DNA from: Methylophilus methylotrophus DSM 46235 = ATCC 53528
GTDB taxonomy: Bacteria; Pseudomonadota; Gammaproteobacteria; Burkholderiales; Methylophilaceae
Assembly (NCBI RefSeq): GCF_000378225.1
Contig: NZ_KB905141.1
Coordinates: 295,143 to 359,142 of the forward strand
DNA length: 64,000 nt
Direction of reading: 5' to 3'
Program-made: the position numbers and the translations under genes
Notes under the pieces: generated by a model
What the model was told of the DNA's origin: nothing
Databases searched by the model: none
Seen by the model: the letters and a program-made list of their open reading frames with translations, nothing else
Part shown: positions 27,504 through 37,661 of the stretch, piece by piece
How the letters are laid out: the number at the start of each line of letters is the position of its first letter
How positions within the stretch are numbered: position 1 is the first letter of the stretch

Positions 27504-29402
27504 TTATTCGTTACCTTTGGATAACAATACTTTGGCATTGAACTGAATATCTTTTTTGGCTTTGAGCGAGCCCACATAAGCATGTGACATTTCTGCGCCC
27601 AACGCTGCCTGGTAGGCTTTAAATGCACGGTCAGCAACGTCTGGCTGGTCTTTGAGCTTCTGGTTCACCGCAATCACTTTAATCACGGTATAACCGCTGT
27701 TAGCTTCGTTAAAACCATAATAGGCTGGCAAGGCATGCGTATTCACTTTAAACACGTTTCTCATCACGCCATCGCTTAAACCTTGGGCATTTCTACGGTC
27801 TATGGTGACGGGTGTGATCCAGTCAGCATCTACTGCTTTGCCGGCTTTGAGGTCAGCCAAGAGCGCTTCACCTTTTTGTTGCGCCAGTTTGCCTGCGGCT
27901 TCGGCTTTCAACAACGATTCAATCCCGCCTTTAACTTCATCATAGCTACGAGGGGCTTCTGGCGTGTATTCAACCACACGAGCGGCAACGAGGTTGTTAG
28001 GTGAGACTTCCACAGCTTCAGTATTGCGTTTTTCTTTCAATACTTCGTCAGAAAACACCATATTTGCCAAGCGATCACTCTTGAAGAACTTGGAGATTTC
28101 GTCTTTGCTCATGGCTGGAGAAGTTTGTACCTGCAGATTAAACTTCTTGGCAACGGGATCCAGGCTGCCTGATTGTTCGTAGACTGTGTTGCCAAAGTCA
28201 TCCGCCAGTTCAGCATACTTCGCCTGGGCCTTTTGGAACAACAATTCGGCTTTAATTTTAAGCTTCATGGAATCAAAGTCAGAAGACTCGCCAGTAATAC
28301 CGGTCAACTTGATGATGTGGTAACCAAACTCGGATTCCACCAGGTCACTGATCTCGCCGACCTTCATGGAGAAAGCAGCATCTTCAAATGGTTTTACCAT
28401 GGCACCACGGCCAAAACTGCCTAAGTCGCCACCGTTACTGGCAGAGCCAGTGTCTTGTGAGTTTTCAATAGCGAGTTTTTCAAAGCTCTTAGGGTTAGCT
28501 TTGACTTGCTTGAGAATCGCTTCCGCCTTCTCTTTCGCTGCAGCTTTTTCTGCTGCGCTTGAAGAACTGTTAAAGCCAATCAGGATATGACTGGCCTGAC
28601 GCTGCTCATTACCCTGAAATTTGGCAGCGTTCTCGTCGTAGTATTGCTTCACTTCTTCATCAGTCACACTCACCTGCCCCATCAAACCGGCAGCAGACAA
28701 CAATGCGAATTGCAGTTTAACCTTGGCAGGCGCAATAAACTTGGTTTTATGCTGCTTGTAATAGGCTTGCACCTGGTCTGGTGTCACGTTGACCTGATTA
28801 AGGAAATTAGAGACCTTGATATCGGTAACAGTCACTTCCCGCTGCTCAAACTCGGACATCAAAGATTGTTCAGCCACTTTTTTGGGCATGAATACCAGCG
28901 CGGATAAACCGTCACGCACTTGCTGAACGGCAAGATCCTTACGCACACTTTGCTCAAACTTGGCTGGGGTCAGTTTATTTTGTGTCAGCAATTGATTGTA
29001 AGTATCTTCAGAGAACTTGCCATTACTCTGGAATTCGGGCATACCCAGAATGTGCTGGCTTAACTGCTCATCGCTGATTTTAAACCGATAATCCTGAATC
29101 GCACCTTCAACCAGACGGCGCGTAATAATGCCATCCAATACAGACTGCTTGAACGCAGGGCTTTCCAACATTTGAGTATCCACTTTTTGCCCTTGCGACT
29201 GCAAAAAGTTACGGGCGTTTTCAACCGCATTTGAATACTCTTGCAGCGAAATTTTCTGGCCATCAATTTTAGCGACAGCAACCTGGCTACCCGCCTGATT
29301 GAGATAAGAGTCAATACCAAACAAAGCAAACGGCACTACAATCAGCGCCAGAATGATTTTTGCCATCCATCCTTGTGTATGTTTTCTGAGTGCTTCCAAC
29401 AT
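27504..29402 (-). CDS. ppiD: Periplasmic folding chaperone / peptidyl-prolyl isomerase PpiD
   Basis: PpiD is an inner-membrane-anchored chaperone near the Sec translocon that assists outer-membrane and periplasmic protein folding. The 632-residue protein has an N-terminal TM helix (about 12-34), a SurA_N-like region (about 35-180), a central parvulin domain (about 265-370, with QASHILIGF, GGDLGSFGRGAMVKPFEDAAF and GYHIIKL) and a C-terminal PpiC-like region. Length and order are typical. It is in the standard lon-hupB-tRNA-ppiD series. Confidence 0.93.
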   Translation of the reverse strand: MLEALRKHTQGWMAKIILALIVVPFALFGIDSYLNQAGSQVAVAKIDGQKISLQEYSNAVENARNFLQSQGQKVDTQMLESPAFKQSVLDGIITRRLVEGAIQDYRFKISDEQLSQHILGMPEFQSNGKFSEDTYNQLLTQNKLTPAKFEQSVRKDLAVQQVRDGLSALVFMPKKVAEQSLMSEFEQREVTVTDIKVSNFLNQVNVTPDQVQAYYKQHKTKFIAPAKVKLQFALLSAAGLMGQVSVTDEEVKQYYDENAAKFQGNEQRQASHILIGFNSSSSAAEKAAAKEKAEAILKQVKANPKSFEKLAIENSQDTGSASNGGDLGSFGRGAMVKPFEDAAFSMKVGEISDLVESEFGYHIIKLTGITGESSDFDSMKLKIKAELLFQKAQAKYAELADDFGNTVYEQSGSLDPVAKKFNLQVQTSPAMSKDEISKFFKSDRLANMVFSDEVLKEKRNTEAVEVSPNNLVAARVVEYTPEAPRSYDEVKGGIESLLKAEAAGKLAQQKGEALLADLKAGKAVDADWITPVTIDRRNAQGLSDGVMRNVFKVNTHALPAYYGFNEANSGYTVIKVIAVNQKLKDQPDVADRAFKAYQAALGAEMSHAYVGSLKAKKDIQFNAKVLLSKGNE

Positions 29403-29493
29403 TTTATGATTTCCATTACCTGATTTTTTGCAACAGCAAACTATACCATAAACCCGCCATCATGGCTGGACTGAGGCCGTATGTTCACCCCAT

Positions 29494-29622
29494 TCATTGC
29501 AGTTTAAACAGGATGTCACTCACAGACTCATCCAGCGATTTAAAGCGCTCAAGATCAAACCGGCGATAGATATTAAAAACGAATTGTTTTGTCAGAAATC
29601 CGGACTGGATATTAAAGTTCAT
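29494..29622 (-). CDS. Possible 42-residue protein or gene remnant
   Basis: The 270-bp gap between ppiD and the tRNA-Asp terminator contains one protein-like frame with an ATG start and no clear ribosome-binding site. It encodes 42 residues with aromatic and charged spacing (FNIYRRFDLERF, SVSDILFKLQ). It could be a remnant of a larger gene or chance; nothing else is visible in the gap. Confidence 0.25.
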   Translation of the reverse strand: MNFNIQSGFLTKQFVFNIYRRFDLERFKSLDESVSDILFKLQ

Positions 29623-29673
29623 ACAGCGAGTGTAATTTGAGCCGCAAGAAGCAAAGAAGGCTCTAGAAAAGAA

Positions 29674-29703
29674 AAAAGCCCTGAAAAAATCAGGGCTTTT
29701 ATT
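29674..29703 (-). terminator. Terminator of the hupB/tRNA-Val/tRNA-Asp unit
   Basis: AGCCCTGA and TCAGGGCT form an 8-bp stem with a 5-nt A loop and flanking A/T tracts, directly after the tRNA-Asp 3' end. Confidence 0.85.
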
Positions 29704-29780
29704 TGGCGGAGCGGACGGGGCTCGAACCCGCGACCCCCGGCGTGACAGGCCGGTATTCTAACCAACTGAACTACCGCTCC
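29704..29780 (-). tRNA. tRNA-Asp (GUC)
   Basis: The 77-nt cloverleaf with encoded CCA has acceptor GGAGCGG/CCGCTCC, anticodon loop CTGTCAC (anticodon GTC) and T arm GGTTCGAGCCC. Confidence 0.95.
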
Positions 29781-29944
29781 CGGTAATCGTTAAGCTGAAA
29801 TTATAACATTGTTTTTTATAAAATCAACTAATTTTTTTAATTACTTATTCGGTACTTAGCATTGCTAATTAAAGTAATTTCTTAAGTACCGTGTCACTCA
29901 AAAAATTAAGAGCGCAAACTTCGCACTCTTAATTTAAATTGTTT

Positions 29945-30020
29945 TGGTGGGTGCTAACGGGGTCGAACCGCTGACATTCGCCTTGTAAGGGCGACGCTCT
30001 ACCAACTGAGCTAAGCACCC
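29945..30020 (-). tRNA. tRNA-Val (UAC)
   Basis: The 76-nt cloverleaf with encoded CCA has acceptor GGGTGCT/AGCACCC, anticodon loop with TAC and T arm GGTTCGACCCC. It follows hupB by 60 bp and may be processed from the same transcript. Confidence 0.95.
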
Positions 30021-30080
30021 GTAACAACCACTTGTGTTGCTACTACTGGTAGAGCAAACTAGCTGCTCAACCAAAGAATG

Positions 30081-30353
30081 CTAGTTTACAGCATCTTTCA
30101 GACCTTTACCAGCCCTAAATTTAGGAGATTTAGCAGCTTTGATGTTAATTGTTGCGCCGGTACGAGGATTACGGCCAGAACGGGCAGAACGCTCACCTAC
30201 ATAGAATGTACCAAAACCAATCAAGGTCACCATATCACCTTTTTTCAATGCGCCGGAAATAGCTTCAGTTGTTGCATCCAGAGCACGAGCCGCAGCGGCT
30301 TTAGAAATACCAGCAGCACTTGCAATATGATCTATCAATTCTGATTTATTCAC
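30081..30353 (-). CDS. hupB: DNA-binding protein HU-beta
   Basis: HU is the abundant dimeric nucleoid protein that bends DNA. The 90-residue product is full length, with the N-terminal helix [11 protein letters not shown], the GFGTF turn, and the beta-arm signature around [12 protein letters not shown] containing the DNA-intercalating proline. It follows lon and precedes tRNA-Val/tRNA-Asp, the conserved order in this group. Confidence 0.97.
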   Translation of the reverse strand: MNKSELIDHIASAAGISKAAAARALDATTEAISGALKKGDMVTLIGFGTFYVGERSARSGRNPRTGATINIKAAKSPKFRAGKGLKDAVN

Positions 30354-30374
30354 GTGTTTCCCCTAATAACTAGT

Positions 30375-30406
30375 TAAAAAGACAGGTACATCCTGTACCG
30401 TCTTTA
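30375..30406 (-). terminator. lon terminator
   Basis: On the minus strand AAGACGGTACA pairs with TGTACCTGTCTT (one bulged T) around GGA and ends in a T run. It sits between lon and hupB, so hupB probably has its own promoter within the short gap. Confidence 0.65.
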
Positions 30407-30473
30407 TATCAAGCCGCAAAACGAGCTGTCAAGCGCTAATCCGGCCTTTTGACAATAATTCGCATCAATTTTA

Positions 30474-32906
30474 CTAATGCGTGACTGCTTGTTCCGGATT
30501 CGCATCACCAGAAGCGACAATCTCGACGGCGGGTGCAGTCACAGCTAACGGCTGTGGTGCACTGGCGAGAGCCAAATCCAGCACCTGATCTATCCATTTT
30601 ACGCAATGAATATCCAGGTCTTTTTTGATATTGGCCGGAATTTCTACCAGGTCTTTTTCATTGGCGGATGGAATCAACACTGTTTTAATGCCACCACGAT
30701 GCGCAGCCAGCAGTTTTTCTTTCAAACCACCGATAGGTAACACTTCACCACGCAAAGTAATTTCCCCGGTCATTGCCACGTCTGCGCGCGCTGGAATGCC
30801 TGTCAGCACTGAAACAATGGCAGTTGTCAGCGCAATACCGGCACTTGGGCCGTCTTTTGGTGTAGCCCCCTCAGGCAAGTGGATATGGATGTCTTTCTTC
30901 TCGTAGAAATCAGTAGGAATACCCAAGCCTTCGGAACGGCTACGCACCACACTCATGGCAGCAGTCACTGATTCCTGCATCACATCACCCAGTTTACCCG
31001 TGGTAATGGTTTTACCCTTACCAGGCAAAGTTACGGCTTCAATCGTCAGCAATTCACCACCCACGGAGGTCCACGCCAGTCCTGTCACCTGCCCTACCTG
31101 ATTCTCTTTGGCTGCCACACCAAAGTCGTAGCGTTTGATGCCCAGATATTGCTCAATGTTTTTGCTGGCGACGTTAATTTTCTTGACGGTTTTGCTCTTA
31201 CCTTTGGCCAGTAATTGCTCTTTTACCGCTTTACGGCAAATCTTCGCAATTTCCTGTTCCAGACGACGAACGCCAGCCTCACGGGTGTAATAACGCACGA
31301 TATCGCGCAATACGCTTTCAGCCACCGAAATATCAGTGGATTTCAAACCGTGCGCCTTGAGCTGCTTGGGCAACAGGTAGCGCTGGGCAATATTGATTTT
31401 CTCGTCTTCCGTGTAACCTGACAGACGGATAATCTCCATACGATCCAGTAATGGCTCGGGAATATTCATGCTGTTGGCGGTTGCCACAAACATCACATCA
31501 CTGAGATCATAGTCGACTTCCACATAGTGATCGGCAAATGTGTGGTTTTGCTCCGGGTCCAACACCTCTAACAAGGCTGAAGACGGATCCCCACGCATGT
31601 CTTGGCCCATCTTATCGACTTCGTCCAGCAGGAATAATGGGTTTTTCACGCCCACTTTGGTCATGCTTTGCAGCACCTTACCTGGCATGGAGCCAATATA
31701 AGTCCGGCGATGACCACGAATCTCTGCTTCATCACGCACGCCACCCAAAGCCATACGTACAAATTTGCGGTTCACGGCTTTGGCAATGCTTTGTCCAAGC
31801 GAAGTTTTACCTACACCTGGGGGCCCTACCAAGCACAAAATTGGGGCTTTTAGCTTACCTACCCGCTGTTGCACCGCCAGGTACTCAACGATACGCTCTT
31901 TAACCTTGTCCAGACCATAATGATCGGCATCCAGAATCGCTTCTGCAGCCTGCAGATCTTTGCTGATCTTGGTTTTCTTTTTCCATGGCAAGTTAAGCAA
32001 AGTGTCGATGTAATTACGCACGACAGACGCTTCAGCCGACATCGGCGACATCAATTTGAGTTTCTTGAACTCAGCAGTCACTTTGGCAAGCGCCTCTTTA
32101 GGCATGGCGGCATTCTTGATGCGCTGTTCCAGCTCTTCCATCTCGGCGTTTTCATCTTGCTCGCCTAGCTCTTTCTGAATCGCTTTCACTTGCTCATTCA
32201 GGTAATACTCGCGCTGGCTTTTCTCCATTTGGCGTTTCACACGGCCACGGATACGTTTTTCTACCTGCAAGATGTCGATTTCAGACTCCATCAGGTAAAG
32301 CAAATGCTCCAGACGCTCAATGACGCTAAGCATTTCCAATACTTTTTGCTTTTCTTCCAGCTTGAGGGTCAGGTGTGCAGAAATCGTGTCTGCCAGACGG
32401 CCAGGCTCATTGATTGTCGCCAGTGAAGTCAGGATTTCGGGCGGAATTTTCTTGTTGAGTTTGACGTACTGGTCAAACTGCGTCATGACAGTGCGCATCA
32501 AGGCTTCTGCTTCTTTATCGTCCTGGTCGGTTTGTTCGACTTCTTCGCCCAATGCCATAAAGCAATCATCGGTCTCGACAAAATCGGAAACGCGTACGCG
32601 GTGCAGGCCTTCTACCAGCACTTTAACCGTGCCATCAGGTAGTTTCAGCATTTGCAATACAGTCGCCAGCGTGCCGATCTCATACAGATCTTCAGCCGTC
32701 GGGTCGTCCTTATTGGCAGATTTCTGCGCCACCAGCAGAATCTTCTTGTCACCCTCTGATGCACGCTCCAATGCCTTGACCGACTTGCTGCGGCCAACAA
32801 ACAGTGGGATCACCAAATGTGGATAAACAACAACATCACGCAACGGCAGTAACGGGATTAAAGCAGTGTCAGGCGTCTCGGAGTCAAGCAAAGTGTGTTC
32901 AGTCAT
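30474..32906 (-). CDS. lon: ATP-dependent protease Lon
   Basis: Lon degrades misfolded and regulatory proteins in the cytoplasm. The 810-residue protein has the LAN substrate-binding domain (about 15-210), a long coiled-coil helix, an AAA+ domain with Walker [10 protein letters not shown] near 360 and Walker B FLLDEVDK, and the Ser-Lys protease domain with catalytic Ser in PKDGPSAG and Lys in [11 protein letters not shown] 30-residue Ala/Pro/Val-rich tail after the protease domain is not part of the core family. It lies in the tig-clpP-clpX-lon protease run. Confidence 0.97.
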   Translation of the reverse strand: MTEHTLLDSETPDTALIPLLPLRDVVVYPHLVIPLFVGRSKSVKALERASEGDKKILLVAQKSANKDDPTAEDLYEIGTLATVLQMLKLPDGTVKVLVEGLHRVRVSDFVETDDCFMALGEEVEQTDQDDKEAEALMRTVMTQFDQYVKLNKKIPPEILTSLATINEPGRLADTISAHLTLKLEEKQKVLEMLSVIERLEHLLYLMESEIDILQVEKRIRGRVKRQMEKSQREYYLNEQVKAIQKELGEQDENAEMEELEQRIKNAAMPKEALAKVTAEFKKLKLMSPMSAEASVVRNYIDTLLNLPWKKKTKISKDLQAAEAILDADHYGLDKVKERIVEYLAVQQRVGKLKAPILCLVGPPGVGKTSLGQSIAKAVNRKFVRMALGGVRDEAEIRGHRRTYIGSMPGKVLQSMTKVGVKNPLFLLDEVDKMGQDMRGDPSSALLEVLDPEQNHTFADHYVEVDYDLSDVMFVATANSMNIPEPLLDRMEIIRLSGYTEDEKINIAQRYLLPKQLKAHGLKSTDISVAESVLRDIVRYYTREAGVRRLEQEIAKICRKAVKEQLLAKGKSKTVKKINVASKNIEQYLGIKRYDFGVAAKENQVGQVTGLAWTSVGGELLTIEAVTLPGKGKTITTGKLGDVMQESVTAAMSVVRSRSEGLGIPTDFYEKKDIHIHLPEGATPKDGPSAGIALTTAIVSVLTGIPARADVAMTGEITLRGEVLPIGGLKEKLLAAHRGGIKTVLIPSANEKDLVEIPANIKKDLDIHCVKWIDQVLDLALASAPQPLAVTAPAVEIVASGDANPEQAVTH

Positions 32907-32983
32907 AGCTTCTTTCGTAAAGTGTCAAAGGAACAAGCCCTTTGCATTTAGATGGGAACATTCTTTGAGAATTCAATAGAAGC

Positions 32984-33035
32984 AGCATCTAATGTTGTAG
33001 ATGCTATCTTGCAATAGCCGGACGGCTATTGCAAG
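32984..33035. repeat. Two tandem hairpins between clpX and lon
   Basis: Arms 32984-32991/32998-33005 (AGCATCTA/TAGATGCT) and 33008-33019/33024-33035 (12-bp perfect CTTGCAATAGCC/GGCTATTGCAAG, 4-nt loop) stand back to back just after the clpX stop. Neither has a long T tract on the minus strand, so they look more like RNA-stabilising or processing elements than terminators. Confidence 0.6.
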
Positions 33036-33041
33036 CAAGAT

Positions 33042-34331
33042 TTAGTGTGCGTTTTCGACGCGTTTTTGCGTATCCTGGTAAATCAGAATCGGTTCGGAAG
33101 TGTGTTCGATGACGCCAGCGTCTACAATCACCTTGGACAGGCTCTTGAGTGATGGCAACTCATACATGAGGTCGAGCAACGCGTGTTCCATGATGGAACG
33201 CAAACCACGGGCACCAGTTTTACGCTCAAGCGCTTTTTTAGCGATCAAACGCAGGGCAGACTCTTCAAACTCCAGTTCAACGCCTTCCATTTTGAACAGT
33301 TTCATATACTGTTTGGTCAACGCATTCTTCGGTTCGACCAAAATCGTCATCAGTGCTTCTTCATCCAGGGATTCCAAGGTCGCCACCACTGGCAAACGAC
33401 CAATAAATTCTGGAATCAGGCCAAACTTGATCAGATCTTCCGGCTCAACCTCGCGCAAGACTTCACCTACGGCACGTACGTCTTCTTTGCTTTTTACTTC
33501 AGCGCCGAAGCCGATACCGCCTTTTTCCGAGCGGTGACGGATCACCTTTTCCAAGCCATCAAAGGCACCGCCGCAGATAAACAGGATATTGGTAGTGTCC
33601 AGTTGCACAAACTCCTGGTTAGGATGCTTGCGGCCACCTTGTGGCGGGACGGAGGCAATCGTGCCCTCGATCAGTTTCAACAAAGCCTGTTGGACACCCT
33701 CGCCTGATACGTCACGCGTAATCGACGGGTTGTCAGACTTACGCGAAATTTTATCGACTTCATCAATGTAGACAATGCCGCGCTGGGCTTTTTCAACGTC
33801 GTAATCACATTTTTGTAGCAGTTTCTGCATGATGTTTTCGACGTCTTCACCCACATAACCGGCTTCGGTCAATGTCGTCGCATCAGCCATCACAAATGGC
33901 ACATCCAGCAAACGCGCCAGAGTTTGCGCCAGCAAGGTTTTACCTGAACCAGTTGGCCCAATCAGCAGAATGTTACTTTTCTGCACTTCTACATCGTCTT
34001 TACCAGACTGGTTGCCTTCAGATAAAGGATTATATCCCAGGCGTTTGTAGTGATTGTAAACTGCCACTGCCAGGTTCTTTTTCGCTTGCACCTGGCCAAT
34101 GACATATTGGTCAAGGATAGAGCAGATTTCTTGTGGTGTCGGCAGTTTCTTGTCTGCAGATTTGATTTCGTTGAGGCTCTGGATTTCCTCACGAATAATG
34201 TCGTTGCACAAGTCAACACATTCATCGCAAATAAAGACAGACGGGCCCGCAATCAGTTTTTTAACTTCATGCTGGCTCTTGCCGCAAAACGAGCAATATA
34301 AAAGCTTCTCGCTATCAGATTTAGTTGCCAT
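33042..34331 (-). CDS. clpX: ClpX, ATPase subunit of ClpXP protease
   Basis: ClpX recognises and unfolds substrates for ClpP. The 429-residue protein has the N-terminal C4 zinc-binding domain (CSFCG...CDECVDLC, residues about 9-37), AAA+ Walker A GPTGSGKT near 125 and Walker [10 protein letters not shown], pore loop GYVGEDV, and the ClpP-binding IGF-type loop in the region [14 protein letters not shown]. It starts 27 bp after clpP. Confidence 0.98.
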   Translation of the reverse strand: MATKSDSEKLLYCSFCGKSQHEVKKLIAGPSVFICDECVDLCNDIIREEIQSLNEIKSADKKLPTPQEICSILDQYVIGQVQAKKNLAVAVYNHYKRLGYNPLSEGNQSGKDDVEVQKSNILLIGPTGSGKTLLAQTLARLLDVPFVMADATTLTEAGYVGEDVENIMQKLLQKCDYDVEKAQRGIVYIDEVDKISRKSDNPSITRDVSGEGVQQALLKLIEGTIASVPPQGGRKHPNQEFVQLDTTNILFICGGAFDGLEKVIRHRSEKGGIGFGAEVKSKEDVRAVGEVLREVEPEDLIKFGLIPEFIGRLPVVATLESLDEEALMTILVEPKNALTKQYMKLFKMEGVELEFEESALRLIAKKALERKTGARGLRSIMEHALLDLMYELPSLKSLSKVIVDAGVIEHTSEPILIYQDTQKRVENAH

Positions 34332-34358
34332 GCTATTCCCCTGCTGGTTGCTCGCTGA

Positions 34359-35006
34359 TTAAACAGCGCTACGTGCGGCAATCACCTGGTCTACCAAGCC
34401 ATAAGCCTTGGCAGCGTCAGCACTCATAAAATTGTCACGATCCGTGTCGTTGGCAATGGTTTCAATGTTCTGGCCAGTATGATGAGCCATAATGCCATTT
34501 AATTTGTCTTTAAGGTACAGAATTTCCTTAGCATGGATCTCGATATCAGAGGCCTGGCCCTGAAAGCCACCCAATGGCTGGTGGATCATGACACGGGAGT
34601 TAGGCAGGCAAAAACGCTTGCCTTTGGCCCCTGCAGTCAGCAGGAAAGCGCCCATGCTGGCCGCCTGGCCAATACACAAGGTGCTGACATCCGGCTTAAT
34701 AAACTGCATGGTGTCATAAATCGACATGCCCGCCGTCACTGAGCCGCCCGGCGAGTTGATGTACAAGGAAATGTCCTTGTCCGGGTTTTCAGCTTCCAGG
34801 AACAAAAGCTGCGCCACAACCAGGTTGGCCGTCATGTCATTGACAGGGCCAACGAGGAAAATAACGCGCTCTTTCAATAAGCGTGAATAGATGTCATATG
34901 AACGCTCGCCCCGGCCACTTTGCTCAATGACCATTGGAATATAGCCAAGACCTTGCGGCTCCATACGTTGTTGCATCATGCCTTCGTTCGCGTTCATATA
35001 ATTCAT
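34359..35006 (-). CDS. clpP: ClpP protease subunit
   Basis: ClpP forms the tetradecameric serine-protease chamber. The 215-residue product has the catalytic triad regions: Ser in GQAASMGAF, His in MIHQPLGG and Asp in DTDRDNFM. The N-terminal extension before YIPMVIEQ is about 20 residues, probably a self-processed propeptide. It lies 3 bp after tig and ahead of clpX. Confidence 0.98.
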   Translation of the reverse strand: MNYMNANEGMMQQRMEPQGLGYIPMVIEQSGRGERSYDIYSRLLKERVIFLVGPVNDMTANLVVAQLLFLEAENPDKDISLYINSPGGSVTAGMSIYDTMQFIKPDVSTLCIGQAASMGAFLLTAGAKGKRFCLPNSRVMIHQPLGGFQGQASDIEIHAKEILYLKDKLNGIMAHHTGQNIETIANDTDRDNFMSADAAKAYGLVDQVIAARSAV

Positions 35007-35009
35007 GGT

Positions 35010-36320
35010 TTAAGCACCTGCCATCATCAATTCATCAAATTTAATTTTTTTGCTGGTCACTTTGGCCTTGTCCAGCACCCAAGCCACCACATTTTCTTCA
35101 GTTGCAAGTGCAGCTGGTTCATCCAAGCGTTTTACATCAGCATAATACCAGCTCACCAACTCGTCTGGCTTTTCAAAACTTTGTGCAAAAGTATCTACCA
35201 TGGCACGGACTTGATCTGCTGTTGCCTGCAAATTGTTACTATTAACCAACTCGCTCAATACGAGTCTCAACTTGGCATTGCGCTGGGCTTGCGCCTCGAA
35301 TACAGAAGGCTCCATTGGCACTTGTGCCGGGTCAACACCACGCTGACGCAAGTTTTGCGCTGCGACCTGCATCAGGCGGTTGGTTTCAGCTGAAACAATC
35401 GCTTTGGGCAGTTCGAAGCTGGTTTCATCAACCAATGCCTGGAAAACGGCTTCTTTAATACGTGCTTTGAGTCGCTTGTCGACTTCCTGTTCCAGACTTT
35501 GCTTGATTTCGGCTTTCATTGTCTCAATGTTGCCATCTTCCACACCCAGGTTTTTCGCAAACTCAGCATCCACTTCAGGGTACACTGGTTGTGAAACCGA
35601 GATGAACTTCACATCATAAGTGACTGTTTTTCCAGCCAATTGGGCTGGGTTGTGATCTTCAGGATAGGTGATATCAAACGTTTTTTCAGTACCGGCCTTA
35701 CCACCGATCAATGCATCATCAAATTCTTTCACACGGCCTGGCTCACCAATTACAAGGTCGATCCCGCGGTCACCCGTACTCTCAACTTGCTGGCCATCCA
35801 TAGAGGCTGTCAATGTAATGTTGATGCGGTCACCTTTTTTAGACATGCGTTTGACTGGCTCGTAACTTACACGCTGTTTAACCAGTACATCCAGGGTTTT
35901 CTCAACGTCAGCATCGGTCAACTCTAGGGTTGGACGCTCAATTTTGACTTTTGTCAGATCTCCGACAGCCACTTCAGGGAAAATTTCAAAAGTAGCAATG
36001 TATTCAAACTCTTCAGCCGCGTCCTTGAATGGGATGTGTTCAATGTTAGGAAAACCTGCTACGCGCAATTTATTCTGTTCAACAGCCTCACCAAAGCTGG
36101 TTTCAACCGCTTTGGAGTAGATTTCATCGCGCACCTGGTCACCATAGTGTTGATTCACCAAACCAATAGGTGCTTTGCCTGGGCGGAAACCAGCAAATTT
36201 GGCGGTACGTGAAATTTGCTGTAAACGTTGTCTGATTTGCCCTTCGAGCGGAGCCAAAGGGACTTTGATGGTCATGCGACGTTCCAAGTTGCTGACTGTT
36301 TCAACAGATACTGCTGCCAT
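35010..36320 (-). CDS. tig: Trigger factor
   Basis: Trigger factor is the ribosome-bound chaperone and prolyl isomerase that meets nascent chains. The 436-residue product has the ribosome-binding domain with the GFRPGKAP signature near residues 44-51, the FKBP-like PPIase domain (about 160-245), and the helical C-terminal arms. It leads the tig-clpP-clpX block. Confidence 0.97.
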   Translation of the reverse strand: MAAVSVETVSNLERRMTIKVPLAPLEGQIRQRLQQISRTAKFAGFRPGKAPIGLVNQHYGDQVRDEIYSKAVETSFGEAVEQNKLRVAGFPNIEHIPFKDAAEEFEYIATFEIFPEVAVGDLTKVKIERPTLELTDADVEKTLDVLVKQRVSYEPVKRMSKKGDRINITLTASMDGQQVESTGDRGIDLVIGEPGRVKEFDDALIGGKAGTEKTFDITYPEDHNPAQLAGKTVTYDVKFISVSQPVYPEVDAEFAKNLGVEDGNIETMKAEIKQSLEQEVDKRLKARIKEAVFQALVDETSFELPKAIVSAETNRLMQVAAQNLRQRGVDPAQVPMEPSVFEAQAQRNAKLRLVLSELVNSNNLQATADQVRAMVDTFAQSFEKPDELVSWYYADVKRLDEPAALATEENVVAWVLDKAKVTSKKIKFDELMMAGA

Positions 36321-36605
36321 GCTGAACTTCCTGTAAAAATCGTTTTTTTAACGATGGGTTATGTAAGTGAGCGCCATCAAGTGGGCATTAATCATATTTT
36401 CACACAACCTGACCACAGTAAAGTGTTAGACAAGTGATCAAATGATGAAAAAAGAGCATAAAAATATAACACAACTCCGAATTGAAATAAACTTCAAGCC
36501 AGCAATCCTGAAAGCAGCAGCACAATCATTTTCTGCTAGTCAGCACAAGCCACTAAAACGGCTCATTCATTATCAATATGGAGCACAAAAACTGGACTTC
36601 AAGAC

Positions 36606-36980
36606 CTAGGCTAAAGCAACAATCGCCTCAACTTCTACCAAGACATCTCGCGGCAACTTGGCTACTTGCACGGTAGAGCGTGCAGGCGTATGGCCGGCAA
36701 AGGCTTCTGCATAGACCTGGTTCATGGCGGTAAAGTCATCAAGATTCTTGAGAAAAACGGTAGTTTTAACCACTTGCTGCAAACTACCGCCTGCAGATTC
36801 GATAATGGCCTGCAGGTTAGCTAGCACCTGACGGGTTTGTTCCACAATATCACCATCATTTAAACTGCCATCCGGACGCAAAGCAATTTGCCCTGAGGTA
36901 TAAAGTATATTAGCGACCACAACCCCTTGCGCATACGGTCCGATGGCAGCAGGTGCATTTGATGTTTGTACGATATTCAT
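36606..36980 (-). CDS. ridA: RidA family reactive enamine/imine deaminase
   Basis: RidA hydrolyses reactive 2-aminoacrylate-type intermediates from PLP enzymes. The 124-residue protein shows the family motifs YAQGVV near residues 17-22, YTSGQIALRPDG, and the C-terminal region with the active-site Arg in PARSTVQV and Glu in VEVEAIVAL. The start at 36980 is chosen because AAGGATC lies 5 bases upstream; the frame extends 12 codons further without such a site. The preceding 285 bp up to tig contain no gene. Confidence 0.92.
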   Translation of the reverse strand: MNIVQTSNAPAAIGPYAQGVVVANILYTSGQIALRPDGSLNDGDIVEQTRQVLANLQAIIESAGGSLQQVVKTTVFLKNLDDFTAMNQVYAEAFAGHTPARSTVQVAKLPRDVLVEVEAIVALA

Positions 36981-37144
36981 AGTGATCCTTTCTGGTCGCA
37001 GCCCGATTGGGCGCATGAAAATATTACCTGATAGAGTATGGATAGCCGACTAGTGTTGTTTTAAGCATCATAGGATGCTTAAAACAACAAAGGCTCCCTG
37101 AATGGAAGCCTGTTTTATTCATTACCACCACCATTCAATCCAGG

Positions 37145-37229
37145 TGGTGCGAAAGGAGAGACTCGAACTCTCACGCCTCGCGGCGCTGGAACCTAAATCC
37201 AGTGCGTCTACCAATTTCGCCACTTTCGC
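37145..37229 (-). tRNA. tRNA-Leu (UAG)
   Basis: The 85-nt class II cloverleaf with encoded CCA has acceptor GCGAAAG/CTTTCGC, anticodon stem CTGGA/TCCAG with loop TTTAGGT (anticodon TAG), a long variable arm and T arm AGTTCGAGTCT. Confidence 0.95.
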
Positions 37230-37260
37230 AATCATTGCCAGCCAAAACCGACAATTCGGT

Positions 37261-37290
37261 ATTATAGCCCATTTTAAGCTGATCTCACAA
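37261..37290 (-). promoter_or_regulatory. tRNA-Leu promoter
   Basis: On the minus strand TTGTGA is followed by 18 bp and a perfect -10 TATAAT, about 31 bp upstream of the tRNA 5' end. Confidence 0.65.
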
Positions 37291-37378
37291 ACTTATAGAC
37301 TTCACATTGACAAGCCCGTCGTTCAACTGCAAGATGTTGGACTAATCATCATAAATTAAGTTGTTCATGGGACGGAAT

Positions 37379-37615
37379 ATGCATTCAGCCGAAGAAAACA
37401 TGCTCAGGGCAGAACTTGAGCTTTTAATGCGAGAGCGTGAATTATTGCTGAAGATCACTGGTGTGGCTGCTGGTTTAATCGCGGAACTCAATACCACAGA
37501 CCTGCCAATTCGCACGGTTGAGGCAGCTGACTTACTGGCAACCACCATCAACCAGTTGCCGGAAGACTTGCTGCAAGACGCGTTGGATGCTGCCCACGCG
37601 ACGATTGTTGAATAA
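37379..37615 (+). CDS. Small hypothetical helical protein
   Basis: The 78-residue protein is rich in Leu, Glu and Ala and predicted largely helical (MLRAELELLMRERELLLKIT), then a second helix with VEAADLLATTINQLPEDLL. No family is recognised. The start at 37379 has GGACGG just upstream; earlier in-frame ATG 37367 and TTG 37361 are possible. It may be the first gene of the efflux operon that follows 47 bp later, or independent. Composition is like the surrounding chromosome. Confidence 0.55.
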   Translation: MHSAEENMLRAELELLMRERELLLKITGVAAGLIAELNTTDLPIRTVEAADLLATTINQLPEDLLQDALDAAHATIVE

Positions 37616-37661
37616 ATAACCACCGGGCAATGTGCGACTAGCACCCGCCTTCTGTAATGCC

